The translations under genes and the position numbers were made by a program. Below, in pieces: positions 21,966 through 34,784 of a stretch of DNA of 64,000 nt (positions are counted from its first letter, which is position 1; each line of letters starts with the position of its first letter). Source of the stretch: Batkoa obscura (taxonomy: Eukaryota > Entomophthoromycota > Entomophthoromycetes > Entomophthorales > Batkoaceae); contig JASVEC010000017.1 of NCBI GenBank assembly GCA_030770535.1, positions 62,001 through 126,000 of the forward strand, given 5' to 3'. The notes below the pieces were generated by a model. The model saw only the letters and a program-made list of their open reading frames with translations. It searched no databases and had not been told where the DNA came from.

Positions 21966-24805
21966 ATGGGAGATTCAACCACAATGACAATCCAAAGTGA
22001 ATTTCAATCTTTGTTACAATTACAAAAAAGCTTACCTTTAGAAACTATATTAAACAATAATTTACACTGTCATATTAGTACACTTCCTCACTATGATTTA
22101 TATTATTATAATAAGCTCCCAGATGTAATTCAATCTTACTTAAAAGATAACAATTATCGTTCAGGATTTTTAAAACCATGGAATCAAATTTATTATATTA
22201 TTAATAATTTATTATTTCTATGGGATTTTACTAATAACAATATTCAACAGATAGATATGCAATATAATATAGTTGCTTGCGAAGTTATTTTTTCAAAGCC
22301 AAACTGTTTTGATAAAGAGATTAAAGAAGTACTTTTAATAGCTAATGAAAATGAAATTGGATTATTTAATAGAGTAAAAGATGAAAATAATCAATATCAA
22401 TTATTCAAAAGTAAATATTTTGTTAATGGTCAATTTAATCAACAATTTCAAGTCACTAGTAGTAAATCTGGTAGAGTATTTTTAAGTTGTGGAGATAATG
22501 TAATGGAATTAGATTATCAATTACAAGATAGCCTTTTTTATAATAGTTGTCGATTAATTAAATTAGAATGGGATTTATTTGGCTTAACTCAATTATTTTA
22601 TAATACTAAAAAAGAGAGTTATATTATTAAATTGATAGTGGATAATGAAAGAAATATATTCTATTCACTTAACCAAGAAGGCGTTGTTACTATTGTTAAT
22701 ATTTTTAAAGGACAATTTAATATAATTGGTAAGGTTAATGTTAAAGAAAAAGCAAAGGAATTCATCTTTCATGACGGAGTTTATAACGTTATGGATATCC
22801 AACTTATTTCAATAAAAGAATCAAATGTTATTAAATTATTAGTTATAGATAATTTAGCTAATCATCTTTATTTTGCGTCCTCAATAGAAAATGATAATTC
22901 ATTAACAAATTTATCAGTATATTATGCGTTCAATAATAATAATTTTAATAACAATGATATTGTCAATAATGTTAATTATTATAATCGTGGTTTTTATTTA
23001 CATAGTTTTTATAATAATAATAATAATGAAACTGAGGTTTATTTACAATATATGGATAGAACAGAAGGACTAATCAATCATACAACTAGTTTAATTCAAA
23101 ATAAATTAAAATTAAAGGGAAAAGTATTAGATATTATAGAATGGGATATTAATTTTAATCAAAAATTAAATATTTATAATCAACAAAGTATATCTTTAGA
23201 ATTAGAAGAAAGTTTAAATCAATGTTATTCAGTTAATAGAAATTTCATAATATTAACAAAAGAAAACATTTATATTATAAATAAATTAAGGCCCATCGAT
23301 CAATTACAATATATTTATAAATCTATTTATAATGAATCAAAAGATTATTTAAAATTAAAAAATACAATGGAAGAGTTTAATAATAATATCCAGTTATTTA
23401 TTCAATTATATGGAAAACAATTTACAATTTATTGCTTATTATTATTATCTTCAAAAAATAATTTTATTATTCAAAGAAATACTTTTAATTACAACGTATT
23501 TAATTATTTAGGTTCAACTCCTTCTTCTTATAAATTAATTAGACAATACAATCAAACAATTAATGAATTAACTAAAGAAGATAATGAACTATTAGTTAAG
23601 GGTTATTTATTATTATTAATTAATATAATTCAACCAATTTATAAAAATAATGGTATTAAAGTAAAATATATTGAAGGGGGAAATAATATTAATATATTTT
23701 TTAATATTGATTTAAAATGTTTAGAATTTATTAAATTAATATTAGAATCTATATTAGAATCATCCAGTCATCTAAATCAACAAGAAGAACAGTCTCAACA
23801 ATTGGCGGATATTTTTAAATTATTTAAAAAAGCATTGAGTATTATTCATTTCTTTATTTCATTTCAACAATTTAATGTATTAAATTTAATATCAAAACAA
23901 TCAGAAATAATAATTGATAATTTTAATCAATTGTCATTTAAAAATTTATTCAATTATAATGAAAAATCAATTAATTTAATTCAGGACATTTATTTATTAT
24001 TTTTAATTAATAATAACGAATTAAATATACAAGTAGGTTATAGTTTATTATATTATACAATTTAATTTAAATTTATTTATTTATACGTTTTTAATAGAAA
24101 GAGAAACTTATTGATTATTATACAAAAAATTGTTTACATTTAGTAGATATTAATCAAGTAATTGTTACTCAGGTAAATTAATATACATATATAGAATAAT
24201 ATTTATTTATTTGTTTATCTTATTAGGCACATAATAAATTATCAAATATTAATAGTAATATGATAAGTAATGAAATAAGATACTCAATGAAAGACGTAAT
24301 TGAATTAATTAATTATTTAATTGAACCGGTTAGTTATCAACAATTATTACAATTAAGTGAAAAATTAAGTCAATTAGGTTATCTTTGGGAAGCTTTATTA
24401 TTATGCTGTAAGAATATTAATCGGACAGATAATGAAATAATAGAACAAATTCAATTAATGGAAATTTTATTAAATTATTTAAAACCAGAGTTTAACAACT
24501 ACAAATTAGAATTAAATAGTAAAAGTAGTGAAAATAAAACAACAGATAATATAATCAATTATTTAGATAAATTATTATTATGTGGTAATAAATCAACATT
24601 TTATTCAAGTATTATTAACTGGTTTAATAATAATAATTTATTAAATATATTATTAAATTGTCAATCTAAATCATTTTTAATTTATTTAAAATACTCTAAT
24701 GAAATTCAATATCAATTGATTTATTGTGAATATTTAATGATCCATTATCAATTTAATGAAGCTAGTTTTAAATTATTTAATACTGCTAAAATAGAAAGGT
24801 AAATA

Positions 24806-24837
<32 letters not shown>

Positions 24838-25639
24838 CATTTTATAATTTTATAATTTTATAGTGGAAAATTAAATTTAGATGATCGACTAAGTTTATTA
24901 TTAAAAGCCAAGTTAGTTACAATCTATAATACTAATTTTAAATCAGAATCAATAAGGAAAAATCATTTAAAATTAATTGATGATAATATCATGTCAACTA
25001 AATTACAATTGTTTATGATTGAAGAATCTAAACTATATTTCAAATATAATATTATTTCAAATCAATTAAAATTTAATACAATTGAAAGTATTAATGAGGT
25101 AAAAAATAATATTATAAATTAAGATATTAATATTGAAATATTATTAATAATATTCTTATATTTAGAATATCACTATAATTGAAGAAAAATCATTATATTT
25201 ATCAAAGATATATCATTTATATTTAAAAAAAGAATTAATGAATTTAAAATCACTTGAACAAAAATTACATTCCTTTATAATTAATAGTAAGTTTTAATTC
25301 AACTCAAATTTATTTTATCGAAATTAATTATTATTATTAATTTTAGTATCTCAAAAATTACCTCGTGAAAAAGTAATTGAATTGTTATCTTCTGCTTTTC
25401 TATTATTAAGGAAGTATGCTTTTCAATCCAATCATTTACCTTCTTTAAGTAAGTTATTATTTATTTAATATTAATTCATTTCGTTTTATTGACTTTTATT
25501 TTTTATTATTTTAGAATCTTATTGGAGTATATTAACTACATTGCCAAATAGAGAACAAATTAATTTTACAGATTTAGTAATTAAGCAATTTCTTCAACTT
25601 CTTGGCTTCGATATAATAGAAATTCAAGCATTGAATTAA
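21966..25639 (+). CDS. Nup155/Nup170-family nucleoporin, paralogue A (short form)
   Basis: Seven exons: 21966-24032, 24098-24172, 24227-24798, 24864-25098, 25166-25286, 25347-25448 and 25515-25639, 1098 residues. The N-terminal half has the beta-propeller pattern of Nup155, with FLKPWNQIYYIINNLLFLWD, GRVFLSCGDNVMELDYQ and the family hallmark LRPIDQL (R442). The rest is alpha-helical. Nup155/Nup170 proteins are scaffold subunits of the inner ring of the nuclear pore and contact membrane and other Nups. Relative to B and C the coding region stops inside the exon equivalent to B exon 5, so the last two exons are absent. Reading frames are open and splice sites intact, so it looks functional. Asn-rich insertions are frequent. 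Confidence 0.85.
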
Positions 25640-26183
25640 ATTCAAAGTTTTATATCCCTTTTCATCTTAGCTTTATGACTTAGTTGATAGTCAATAAATA
25701 AAAAATTTAGTCTATGTTTTTAAGATAAATTGATAAATGTTGCTTTTTTTATTATAATTTGAGATTTGAGATTTGAGATTTGTAATTTGTAATTTGAATT
25801 TATGAATTTATTTTGTTTTTTTAAGGGATAAAATGTTATTGAAGAATGGTTAAATTAGTTTATTACTTATATATTATTTTTGAAGGTTACAGTAATCATA
25901 AACGGTTCATTTATGGATGGAATCCGAGTGTGTTATAAGAGATATACTAAAAAAGAATTATTAATCATTTTTTATTAACTTTTAATATTAAATATCTAAC
26001 TAGTTGAGCATGGCAATAATTATTAAGTTATTGATTTTTTACAACTATTTCTTCCAAAATAAATTTTACCTCATTGAGCCAATCAAACTCATCAAAAAAA
26101 CACTTGTTTTATGCAATTAAAAGATAATAACCTTCCAAAAATTATGGGAATCCATAATTCATTTCTTTCCAATATTTTCAAGA
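25640..26183. other. Spacer between Nup155-like A and B
   Basis: 544 bp, with a short tandem GAGATTT/TAATTTG repeat near 25760-25797. It should contain the terminator of A and the promoter of B. Nothing resembles a third paralogue fragment or the missing exons of A. Confidence 0.5.
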
Positions 26184-29100
26184 ATGCAGGAGTATAATTT
26201 TAATAAACTAACCAATAAAGCTTATTTTAAGCAACGAGGTTATAATGAACCTGAACCGTTTATACGCCCTGAACCCATAACAAAAATTCAAGAAGAACGT
26301 TATAAATCCACTGCAAGATCCCAATTGGTTCATAATCTCAATCTATTATCTCCAGAAAATAATGATTTGGGCAATTTGTTACTTACTCTACCAGAAAAGT
26401 TTAGTTATGCCATAAAGAATTCAACTTTTGTGGATGGACCTACCAATTTTCCAATAGCATTAAAAGAAAAGATAGAAGAATCTAAAGAAGATATCAAAGC
26501 TGGATTTTTAGGATATTTAAACTTTGCTTATTTTATAATTGATGGAACTTTATATCTTTGGAATTATCAAGAAGATGTTATAAAAGTGGAGTTACAAAAA
26601 AGTGATTGTTTAAGTGTACATTTAGCTAAAGCAAAAAAAGAGTGTTTTGATGACAATGTAGAATGGACATTGATAATTTGTTGTAAAAGTACATTATCGG
26701 TGGTAGGAATATATTTTGATATTGAAAAAAACTTGCAATTTGCTTATTCCCCATATACTTTAGAATATTCCTTTTCTAAAGATGTTATAATGGTTTCAAC
26801 TATTGATGGTAGAGTGTTTTTCACTAATAATGATGAAATTTATGAAGTATTTTATCAGCTTAGAGAAACTTTATTTTCTCGTCGACTTGAAGTTAAAAAG
26901 TTAACTTCACCCAATTTAATGTCTTCTCTTTTTGGTTCAACTAGTGGATATAGTAAAATCATATTAGATGAAGATAGAAAGTTATTATATGCATTTAAAT
27001 CCATTGAGGAAATTGTTATGATTAGTTTAGGTGAAAAAGGAAATCAATTTATAATTCAAAAAAGTTTTAAATTTGATATAACTAATATTGATCCTTTATA
27101 TAGTCCCAAAATTATGGAAGCTCTTGCTTCAGGTATTGTTGAATTACATCCTGTTCCTTTAGCTCAATCAAATATTGTTAGATTTGTTATTTTAACGCAT
27201 AACGGGGCAAGCATATTTTATAGAGAAAATAAAAATTCAACAAATAATAGGACACTTCCATTAGAATATCATGCTTTTCTTAGTCCTGCAGCTACAATCA
27301 ATATCGATTTATCTCCCGTTACATTTTATAACAATGGATTGACATTATCATCTTATAAAAAGGAAGAAAAAACACTGATCAGTTCACGTTATTTAGAAAG
27401 CACACCTGGATTAAATGAGGATAAGGTTAATGATTTGGTTTATAATTATTATGTTAAAGGAGATGTACTGGATATGATTGAATTACCACCTGTTCCAACG
27501 GATCTTATATCAACAAAAAATAATGGAATTTCATTAGTAACACCAGATGATACAGTAGGACAATATTATCGACCATTTCGTACTTTTATGATATTAACAA
27601 CTGAAGGTTTATATTGTATACAAAAATTTCGACCAATCGATTGTTTAGAAGAAGCCATTACAAAGAGTCCCAATGATCGAGTAGAAAATTTTAAATTTAA
27701 TTCAATATTAGAGTATTATGGAAAAGCAGAGGTTATTTGTATGTTATTGTTTTTATTATCTCATCATCCAGTGAGTAGAATGGGTAAATCAGGGTATACT
27801 GGAATGTATGGCGTGGTAAATAGACCAACAAGACAAATTAAATTAATGAAGCAATGCTATAAATATATTGAAAAAATCAAAGATAAAGTTGCTTTACAAG
27901 GTATTGAAGTTAATTCACTTAAAAAATATTGGGCTCCCGGAAGTACAATTTGGATTAAAAATAGTGCTGGTTATATTGGGTTTTTAAAATTAGTTACAAG
28001 ATTATTACAGCCCATTTGGAAAACTCATTTTATTAAATCATTAGTTATTGATAATAATAACACATTTGAATTTGGTGCATCAAAAGATATTTTAGATGTC
28101 ATTAATCCTAATTTAACAGCTGTTATTAATTTAATTCATAATATATCTCATTATAATGAGTATAAACGATTAGGTACTGAAGAAAACGATACATTAACAG
28201 GACCAACTTCTGTGGTAAATAATAATAATAATAATAATAATAATAATTTAGAATCGGAATGGGAAGAAATTGAATTATTTAGACAATTAAGACAACAAGT
28301 AGATCGTGCTAGAGAATTAATTAACTTTCAACAAATCTTACTTGAGCTTAATGATGCTGGAATATTCAATTCACTTGGGCAAGATACAATTAATAAAATA
28401 AGTTCACTTACTTTTGAAGACTTAACAGATATAAATAAATGGCACATATTGTTCAATCAAATAATAGCCGTAGTAGTTAAAGAAAAGGGAACTTCATCAA
28501 CAGAAAATGTATCTGTATTAAGTCCATTTAAACATTTCTGTCCTAATATATTATCAGAAGATGGTTATCATTATTTCAAAGGACTTGAAAATATATTAAT
28601 TGCTAGTGTTCAATCCTCTTTTCATCTATCTACTTTATTTATTCGATTAGCACAAGATTCCTTTGATGAAATGAAAACTGTTTTATCAACAGATAAACTT
28701 TTAGGTATTATTCAAGATTATTGTGAATTAGGTTTTTGTAATGGGGCTTTAATGGCCATTGCAAATACAATTACAAAGATTAATAATCAAAAATTAGAAT
28801 TAAATTTTGAAGCTAAAAAAATAGAAATCCAGGATTATTATCAATTAGTTATTATACCATTAACTCATATTTATCCAATAATGAAAGCCAATTTTAATGC
28901 ATTTGAATTTACTAAAGATTATAGAAATATAAAAGCAAGTTTAATGAAGATTTTTAATTCATGTTTAGATAAAAACTTTCATTATGTTATTTATGAATGG
29001 TTTATGGAATCTGGTCATATTAAAATGTTAATTGAATTTCAAACACCTTATTTAGAACAATTTTTAAAAGAAAAACATAGTTCTATTGATAATGAATTTT

Positions 29101-30391
29101 TACAAAGGTATTTATCCCATCACAAACGTTATTTAGAAGCTACCGAACTTTATTTTAAACAAGCTATTATTGAGAGGTAAAATAATACATTATAACATAT
29201 GTAATGATTTTTTTATTAAACTAACTTTAATCAATTAGTTCTGAAATGTCATTACAAAAAAGAATTGAATTCTTACAAAAAGCAGATTATCAATCGGATG
29301 ACTTTAGAATCAAAGATAAGAGTTATAATAGAGATAATATTCGTAAAGATATCAAGTATATGCTCCGAATTGCTAGATTACAAGATTTGATGGTAAAGGA
29401 ATTGAACTCAGCTTCTCATCTTGCTAAAGATTTAGCTGAAGAAGCTATTAAAGGCTTAAATTTTAAATTATATGAACCTGCTGAGGTATTTTTTTATTTT
29501 TTATTTATTTAAACATTTATTAAATCAATTTTTTAGCTTTATGATGAATTCATTGAGTCTCTTGAATTACCTATGTCCGAAATCGCAATTACAATTTTAT
29601 TTTTTAATCAATCAAAGAGTAGAAAGGAACTTATTATACTTATTGAAGAATGGTATAAATTATGTAAGAAATAGTTCAAATTTTAAACTATTATCATTAA
29701 TATTTTAATAGTAAAGAAAAATACGGTTAAAGTAAATTTCCCAAAGACATTGAGAGAAAGTTTAAATTCGATTGTAAAAGCAGTTACCAAATGCCATGAA
29801 ACATCGTATATAAGTAAGTTAAATTTGAAATGAAATGAAATTTAATTAATAACTTTTTAGAATATTGGCATGTGCCTTTATTCCGAGTATTTGCAGAAAA
29901 TACCAACACAATCTCACTTGAATGGGTTACAGATTCATTATGCGAATTAGGCTATACTTCATTTGAAATTTTAGAGTTTTTAACGACTGCTTTGAATAAT
30001 AATGTACTATATTTAATTTATAACAGACATAATTTAATAATATTTTTAAAATAGGAATATCCATTCAGTTCACCCAAATTTTGTCATGAAGTACTGAATT
30101 TAATATTTGCTTTGATTGAAGATCAAAGTGATACTATGCTTAAAAATAAGTAAGTAAATTTATTTTTTTACTTTATTTTATCTTATCCACTTTTTTAGAC
30201 ATCAAGATATTGCCCATGCATTATCAACAATCCCTCACACTGTCCCAGCGCTCGCAGATAAAATCAAAGCATATGAAGTACCTAAACAACGCTTTGATTT
30301 TGATTATAAATTTAGAAAACATAGGTATGATATATTGAACTCATACACTGATGAAAGAGGTACCAAAAGTAGGAAAATTGGAGATAATTAA
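26184..30391 (+). CDS. NUP155: Nup155/Nup170-family nucleoporin, paralogue B (most canonical)
   Basis: Seven exons: 26184-29176, 29239-29485, 29537-29663, 29712-29813, 29861-30003, 30055-30149 and 30199-30391, 1299 residues, close to the usual family length. The N-terminal propeller contains AGFLGYLNFAYFIIDGTLYL, GRVFFTNNDEIYEVFYQLRE, HNGASIFYRE and FRPIDCL (R483). The C-terminal alpha-solenoid includes IAITILFFNQ, SLEWVTDSLCELGY and a basic tail (FDFDYKFRKHRYD). It is the least Asn-rich of the three and has the most family-like N-terminus, with poly-Asn only around residues 680-690. I take it as the ancestral-type copy. Two introns present in A and C are missing here, giving a single 2993-bp first exon. 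Role: inner-ring scaffold of the nuclear pore. Confidence 0.92.
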
Positions 30392-30912
30392 GAAAAGGAT
30401 TAAAAAAGTTAAGATTCAATTGTATTCGTAGTAGTTTCAAACCTAATTCTAGTTGATATATTGAATTAAAAATTCATGTTAAGTTTGTTTTTTGAGTTTT
30501 TTAAAATGTAATTTAAGTAGTATTTTTAGTTATATAGTTTTAAGTGCATTTAAGATGTACTGTTTTTTTCTTGTATCTTTTTTAAATAATTATGTTTTAT
30601 AAGCTTTATTTATTTCACAAAAAGAGCAACCTTTGAGTTAAAATGCTATACTAAAATTAATATTAACTAACAATTTAAAATTTTAGACCTTTTTATATCA
30701 AGCTCTAAGTGTTTTGTTAATTGTTATCTGAGTGAAATTTAGAAATTTAGAAATTGTTGCATGAATATAAAAAAGGTTGACAATTGTTTAAATAGTTTAG
30801 TTGATTTGTTGAAATCAAGTTTTATAATTGGAAATGTTTTTTATCTAAAATTTAATTGCTTTTTTCTTTTTTGGAATTTTAAGCTTCCTTAAAAATGGAC
30901 AAAATATGAAAA

Positions 30913-31012
30913 TGGGGATGTTTTTTTGGCTTCATCGCTTTTTCCATCTTTTAAGTGCTATTTGAGTGTAAAAATTGTTAGTAAAATTCTTAAACACAAA
31001 AATGCATTCCCA
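30913..31012 (+). mobile_element. 100-bp MITE-like element, copy 4
   Basis: TGGGGATGTTTTTTTGGCTT at the left end and AAAAATGCATTCCCA at the right end; the core is TTAAGTGCTATTTGAGTG. Confidence 0.78.
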
Positions 31013-31339
31013 TTATTATAATTTGTTTCTGTTAATAAAAAAACTTTTAAAAATTTAATACAATTTAAATAAGAAACTTTATTATTATGATTAATATCAA
31101 AGTAGAAAAAATTGCTTTTTTATTTAATAAAAGGTTTTTATAATTAAGTAAATTAATAAAATTTAAATAATTATATTATAATTTTCATTAGTGTATTAAA
31201 TTTAAAAGAATTAATTTTATAAAATTTTAATCTGATTGAAACAACTTCAAATTTAAAAAAAAGTTTAATTAAATTAACACTATATTTAAAAAATTGCAAA
31301 AATAGTTAATTTAAAAATACCTGATTAATATTTAATATA

Positions 31340-31440
31340 TATATGTGCTTTTTTCAATTTCATCACTTTTTTTATTTTTAAGTGCTATTTTAGCAAAAAA
31401 AATCATTAGTAAAATTCTTAAATAAAAAAATACATTCACA
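31340..31440 (+). mobile_element. 100-bp MITE-like element, copy 5 (diverged)
   Basis: The TTTCATCACTTTTT, TTAAGTGCTATTTTAGC and TTAGTAAAATTCTTAAA cores are kept. The terminal repeats have decayed (TATGTGCTTTTTT...ATACATTCACA). Confidence 0.62.
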
Positions 31441-32644
31441 TATTAATAATCATATTACAAGTTTATTATTAAAATGTTTTTTATTACTTTTATTAAAAAA
31501 GACTTATTTAAAGAATATGTCAAATACAATGAGCTTAAAAGTTTGTGATTTTATTTTAAGATTTCATTTTTAAAGTTTTTTATATACACTATGTCCTAAT
31601 CTATATATTTTTGACATTAAGAATTATAAATTTGATATTAATAAACCAAATTTAGACCATAAAATAATAAATAAACTCAATTTAACTGATGTGATATTTA
31701 AATATAATAAATTTTACAAATTAAGTACTGTTTGTGAAATATTGCTTTATTTAGCTCTCGGATTGATTATAACGCAACAATCACTTAAGTTGCTGTGTTC
31801 TCAAGTTCAAATACAATCAAGTCAGAGTCCCTTATTTTGATTTGCTGCGAGAATTTATAACTTCATATTGCAAGGAATAACATCCTCTCGTATTAATATC
31901 CATATTTATTGGAGTATAAAAGAGATTCTTCAATATGATAACTCCAGGCTTTTTTAATTGGATTACTCCCTGATAACGTATCATTAATAAAGTCACTAAG
32001 TCTTTCTGACAACATCTGATATAGATTTTATAGTAGTATCTTCCATTGTATTTGTTTTACATAATTTGTAGCTTACTACATACTATTTCTATTAAGTTAA
32101 GTCTACCTTAGTTACATAAACTAAGACCCTTCGACTCAAGGCAAGTTAATTAAGCAAGAGTAGCTTTTAACTTCGGCCACTAAGTATCAACTTTCACATG
32201 TTGATTGTTTTTTATTATGTTCTAGAAACAAAAAATTATTCAAGCTTATCAAATGCAAAAGCTTTTAAACAAAGTATATAAATGGTCCCATGTTTTGTTT
32301 CAAACAGTTTTATTGATCGTTTTATAGTTTTTATTTTTAAACAAAAGTAGCAATATAAAATTTAAATTATTAAAATAGTTTGTTTATTTATTTATTAACA
32401 TGTTGACATAAATTTAATGCTTTTTTATAGGTTTTTTAATAAAATTATTACACTATGCTTGAAAATTTAAAGGTAAATAATATGCTTTGAATCTTTTTTA
32501 AAGCTATACTAAATAACAAATTGATTATAATTTGCTAAAATTAAACTAAAATTAAATTAAAATTTACTATAAATAACATGAAACAAACTTAATTTACTAA
32601 AAACGAACAATTTAATATTCAAAAAACAGCTTTATTTTTAAAAT

Positions 32645-34708
32645 TTAATTATCAATTGGAACTGGAAAAGGAGTTGTATAATTAATCCATTTAGCAGACC
32701 AATTTAAACATTCATTCATCCATTTAAGTGAATTGGCATTTCTAAGTACATGATGTGATTCATTAGGGAAATATAAAAATTTAGCTGGTATTTTTCTTCT
32801 TAATAAGGCATTATAAGTCGCTATCCCTTCACTTTCTGGTACTTGATAATCTTTACCACCATGAATAATTAACATTGGTGTTTTCCATTTTTGAATATAA
32901 CTTGAAGGAGAATCCCTTAGTGCTATAGATTTTACTTTAGTATCCCATATATCTCCCCCCAATTCTGCAGTCATAAAATGTTGTACATCAATAGTATGAT
33001 ATAAATGAGTTAAGTCAAATATACCAGCATGGGAAACAATAGCTTTAAATAAATTTGTTCGACCATTTAAAATATTCATCATATAACCGCCATAACTACC
33101 GCCCCATGCAATGACTTTGGTTGCATCTAAATATTTATATTCTTTTAATACATAGTCTAACCCTTTTAATGTATCTTCCACAGGTAATGTACCCCAATTG
33201 CTAATAACTGAATTTATAAATTTATGACCCCAACCGTAAGAGCCATGGAAATTAATACTAATTAAAACATAACCGGCATTGGCAGGTATTTGATAATTCC
33301 ATCGATTGGACCAATTATCATTAAATGGGTTTTCAGGGCCACCATGAGACCAATACATTACTGGGTATTTTTTATTAGAATCAAAATTAGGTGGTTTGAT
33401 TATAAAACCCTGCACTGTTTGATTCAAAGCACCAGTGAAATAAAAAGGTTCATATGAATTCAATTGAAATTGTTGCAAATATTCGATATTAATATTTGAT
33501 AATAATTTTAAATCATTACCATCTTTTTTAACTGAATATAATTCTTGTGGATGTTTTGAAGAATGTCTTACTACTATTAATTCATCTTTTAATTCTTTTA
33601 ATAAAGAGGTACCTCCAGTTTTGACTATTGCTTTATATTCTTCTGTTTTTATATTTAATTCAAATAATTTATCGTAACCATTATCAGGTATTGTTAAATA
33701 TAAACAATTTCCATCATTTGAAAATGTAATAACTTCAAAATGAGCATCCCAATTTTTAGCTATTATTTGAGTCTTCTTTGTTTCTAAATTGTAATACATT
33801 ATCTTTGTTTTATCTGCTGTATTAATATCACTATCCATTTGAACCCAAGCTAAATAGTTTCCATTAGGTGAAAATTTGGGACTTGTAATTAAACCTTTAT
33901 CTTTTTCAGATATTAATATAGGTTCCGATTTTCCATCAGTAGCTACTAAATATAATTCAACAGTGGATTTAATAGCTTGATATTTAGTGTTTGGACGAGT
34001 TAAAAAAGCAACCCATTTCCCATTTGGAGATAAAGTGTAAGCATGATCTTCATAATAAGGTCTTAATGGAGATTCCAAATTTGGAACATTTTTTAATAAA
34101 TCAATATTCTCACTGACTGTTTTATCCTTAAAAAAATCACTAACAAATACATGTTGATTAATATAATCATACCATTGATCCCAATTTCGAACATAACTTT
34201 GTTCAAAAGTAACTCCACTACTAAAACTTTTTTGCATCTTTTTAACAGCTACTCCAGAGCTAAAAATTAATTTGTTATGCTCCAAATTGATCTTAACTCC
34301 GTTTATATCCCCCACTGTAAAATTGCTATGTTGAAATAAAGAACTTTTTCCCACTTTTAAATCTAAAGACCAAATATTAGGACTACCGGATCTTTCGGAT
34401 ACAAATGCAATTCGATTTTCATCAATAAATGAAATAGGGACAAAATCATTAGTTGTTGATTCGGTAATATCTTTAGTTACATTAAGAGTGGTATCCAATA
34501 ACTTATATAATGTAGTTTTACGATCCGTTTCCTTATTGTAGGTAGTGGAAGAGTAAATAAATTGAGATCCATTATCAGAGGAGGTGAAATAGTATGGACG
34601 AGCCATGGTCACTAGATCGGAAGGTGTAAAGGTTACACTTTGGCTTAAGACGGCCAACGGTGTAATGCATACAGTTATTAATGATATAATAAATGGTTTA
34701 TGAACCAT
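32645..34708 (-). CDS. Secreted dipeptidyl-peptidase 5 (S9 family)
   Basis: An uninterrupted 687-residue frame with a signal peptide (MVHKPFIISLITVCITPLAV). Residues about 30-430 form the beta-propeller typical of prolyl-oligopeptidase relatives, with WDWD-like repeats such as SPNGKWVAFLTRP and SPNGNYLAWVQMDSD. The C-terminal alpha/beta-hydrolase domain holds the triad: Ser538 in AWGGSYGGYMMN, Asp620 in HGGKDYQVPESE, and His652/653 in NESHHVLRN. The order and WSHGGPENPFNDNWSNRWNY match fungal DppV, which removes dipeptides from the N-termini of peptides outside the cell. It is intronless, with AGTATAAATACT 65-76 bp upstream. A decayed relative lies at 52514-54021. It sits between Nup155-like genes B and C. 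Confidence 0.92.
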   Translation of the reverse strand: MVHKPFIISLITVCITPLAVLSQSVTFTPSDLVTMARPYYFTSSDNGSQFIYSSTTYNKETDRKTTLYKLLDTTLNVTKDITESTTNDFVPISFIDENRIAFVSERSGSPNIWSLDLKVGKSSLFQHSNFTVGDINGVKINLEHNKLIFSSGVAVKKMQKSFSSGVTFEQSYVRNWDQWYDYINQHVFVSDFFKDKTVSENIDLLKNVPNLESPLRPYYEDHAYTLSPNGKWVAFLTRPNTKYQAIKSTVELYLVATDGKSEPILISEKDKGLITSPKFSPNGNYLAWVQMDSDINTADKTKIMYYNLETKKTQIIAKNWDAHFEVITFSNDGNCLYLTIPDNGYDKLFELNIKTEEYKAIVKTGGTSLLKELKDELIVVRHSSKHPQELYSVKKDGNDLKLLSNINIEYLQQFQLNSYEPFYFTGALNQTVQGFIIKPPNFDSNKKYPVMYWSHGGPENPFNDNWSNRWNYQIPANAGYVLISINFHGSYGWGHKFINSVISNWGTLPVEDTLKGLDYVLKEYKYLDATKVIAWGGSYGGYMMNILNGRTNLFKAIVSHAGIFDLTHLYHTIDVQHFMTAELGGDIWDTKVKSIALRDSPSSYIQKWKTPMLIIHGGKDYQVPESEGIATYNALLRRKIPAKFLYFPNESHHVLRNANSLKWMNECLNWSAKWINYTTPFPVPIDN

Positions 34709-34772
34709 TTTTATAAAGTGCTAAATAATTTTTTTAAATATCGAATTTAATAAAATACTCCATATTTTATTA

Positions 34773-34784
34773 AGTATTTATACT
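34773..34784 (-). promoter_or_regulatory. TATA box of the dipeptidyl-peptidase 5 gene
   Basis: AGTATAAATACT, 65-76 bp before the ATG and identical to the site before the wall-type protein gene. Confidence 0.6.

Larger units (their letters stand above)
30392..32644. other. Spacer with two MITE copies
   Basis: MITE copies lie at 30913-31012 and 31340-31440. The stretch 31740-31960 is somewhat less AT-rich but gives no recognisable gene or tRNA fold. Confidence 0.5.

Noticed and set aside
31740-31960. Less AT-rich stretch with GTTCAAATAC, considered as a tRNA
   Set aside because: No paired T stem or acceptor stem can be drawn, and neither strand gives a cloverleaf.
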